Assembly: GCA_964020155.1 (NCBI GenBank)
Contig: OZ026561.1
Coordinates: forward strand, 315,001-345,000
Source of the DNA: Chondrilla cf. caribensis
Lineage: Eukaryota > Porifera > Demospongiae > Chondrillida > Chondrillidae
Length of the DNA: 30,000 bases
Direction of reading: 5' to 3'
The notes under the pieces were generated by a model. That model saw only the letters and a list, made by a program, of their open reading frames with translations. It ran no database searches and was not told the origin of the DNA. Both the position numbers and the translations under genes were made by a program. Shown here piece by piece: positions 29,662-30,000 of this stretch; position 1 is the stretch's first letter, and every line of letters starts with the position of its first letter.

Positions 29662-30000
29662 CAGTCTATCCACCCATCCATCCATCAATCAATACAACCA
29701 TCCATCCATCCATCCAAACATCCATCCATACATCCTTATGTACATCCAATCCATCAACCCATCAATCAATACAACCATCCATCCATCCATCCAAACATCC
29801 ATCCATACATCCTTATGTACATCCAATCCATCAACCCATCAATCAATACAACCATTCATACATACATACATCCAAATATCCATCCATACATCCACCCATC
29901 CATCAATCCATCAATCAATATAACCATTCATCCATCCATCCATCCATACATCCACCCATCCATCACTCCATGCACTCAATGTGCAATCACCCGTCCATCA
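29662..30000. repeat. (CCAT)n array with 78-bp higher-order repeat
   Basis: CCATCCATCCAT units with a longer period: the marker CATCCTTATGTACATCC occurs at 29731 and 29809, 78 bp apart. The array reaches the window end. Confidence 0.92.

Overview
The window looks like nuclear DNA from an animal with compact, intron-split genes. The most likely source is a sponge (demosponge). This is inferred from a tandem cluster of transmembrane receptors built from scavenger-receptor cysteine-rich (SRCR) domains, a neighbouring secreted beta-helix gene of a kind I associate with sponge genomes, short introns with GT..AG ends, and dense CA/GT microsatellites. No database search was possible, so the organism call is an inference. 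No rRNA, tRNA or CRISPR array was seen.

All recognisable genes lie on the minus strand, head to tail. (1) 558-2590: the 5' part of a secreted right-handed beta-helix protein, running off the left end. (2) 3295-11698: SRCR receptor copy 1, 15 coding exons and about 808 aa, with signal peptide, six SRCR domains, a short stalk, one membrane span and a tail with an NPxY motif. (3) 14462-25712: SRCR receptor copy 2, 19 coding exons and about 936 aa, with the same plan plus four EGF-like domains between SRCR6 and the stalk. (4) 27655 to beyond 29310: the 3' end of receptor copy 3, with two EGF exons, stalk, membrane span and tail; the rest lies outside the window. Exon joins were read by eye. In copies 1 and 2 the phases are consistent from ATG to stop: each SRCR domain is two exons, entered in phase 1, split in phase 2 and left in phase 1.

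The three genes are duplications of one unit. Copies 2 and 3 are most alike and share EGF exons and intron minisatellites; copy 1 lacks the EGF cassette. Below each 3' end lies the relict tail of an older paralogue, truncated in copy 1. Copies 1 and 2 have matching promoters: a TATA box about 220-235 bp above the ATG and a probable short 5'UTR intron. An extra signal-peptide exon (12956-13043) above copy 1 has the right phase to join SRCR1 directly.

The spacers and introns hold very long (CA)n/(GT)n tracts, a (GA)n tract of about 206 bp, 42-bp and 19-bp minisatellites, (CCAT)n arrays, and small non-autonomous transposon-like insertions: hAT-like with 8-bp target duplications, TA-flanked palindromic, and pogo/Tigger-like. 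A repeat family of about 290 bp occurs in two copies with a preserved short reading frame. The receptors are plausibly adhesion or immune-recognition molecules, as SRCR proteins are in other animals, but the ligand cannot be read from sequence.
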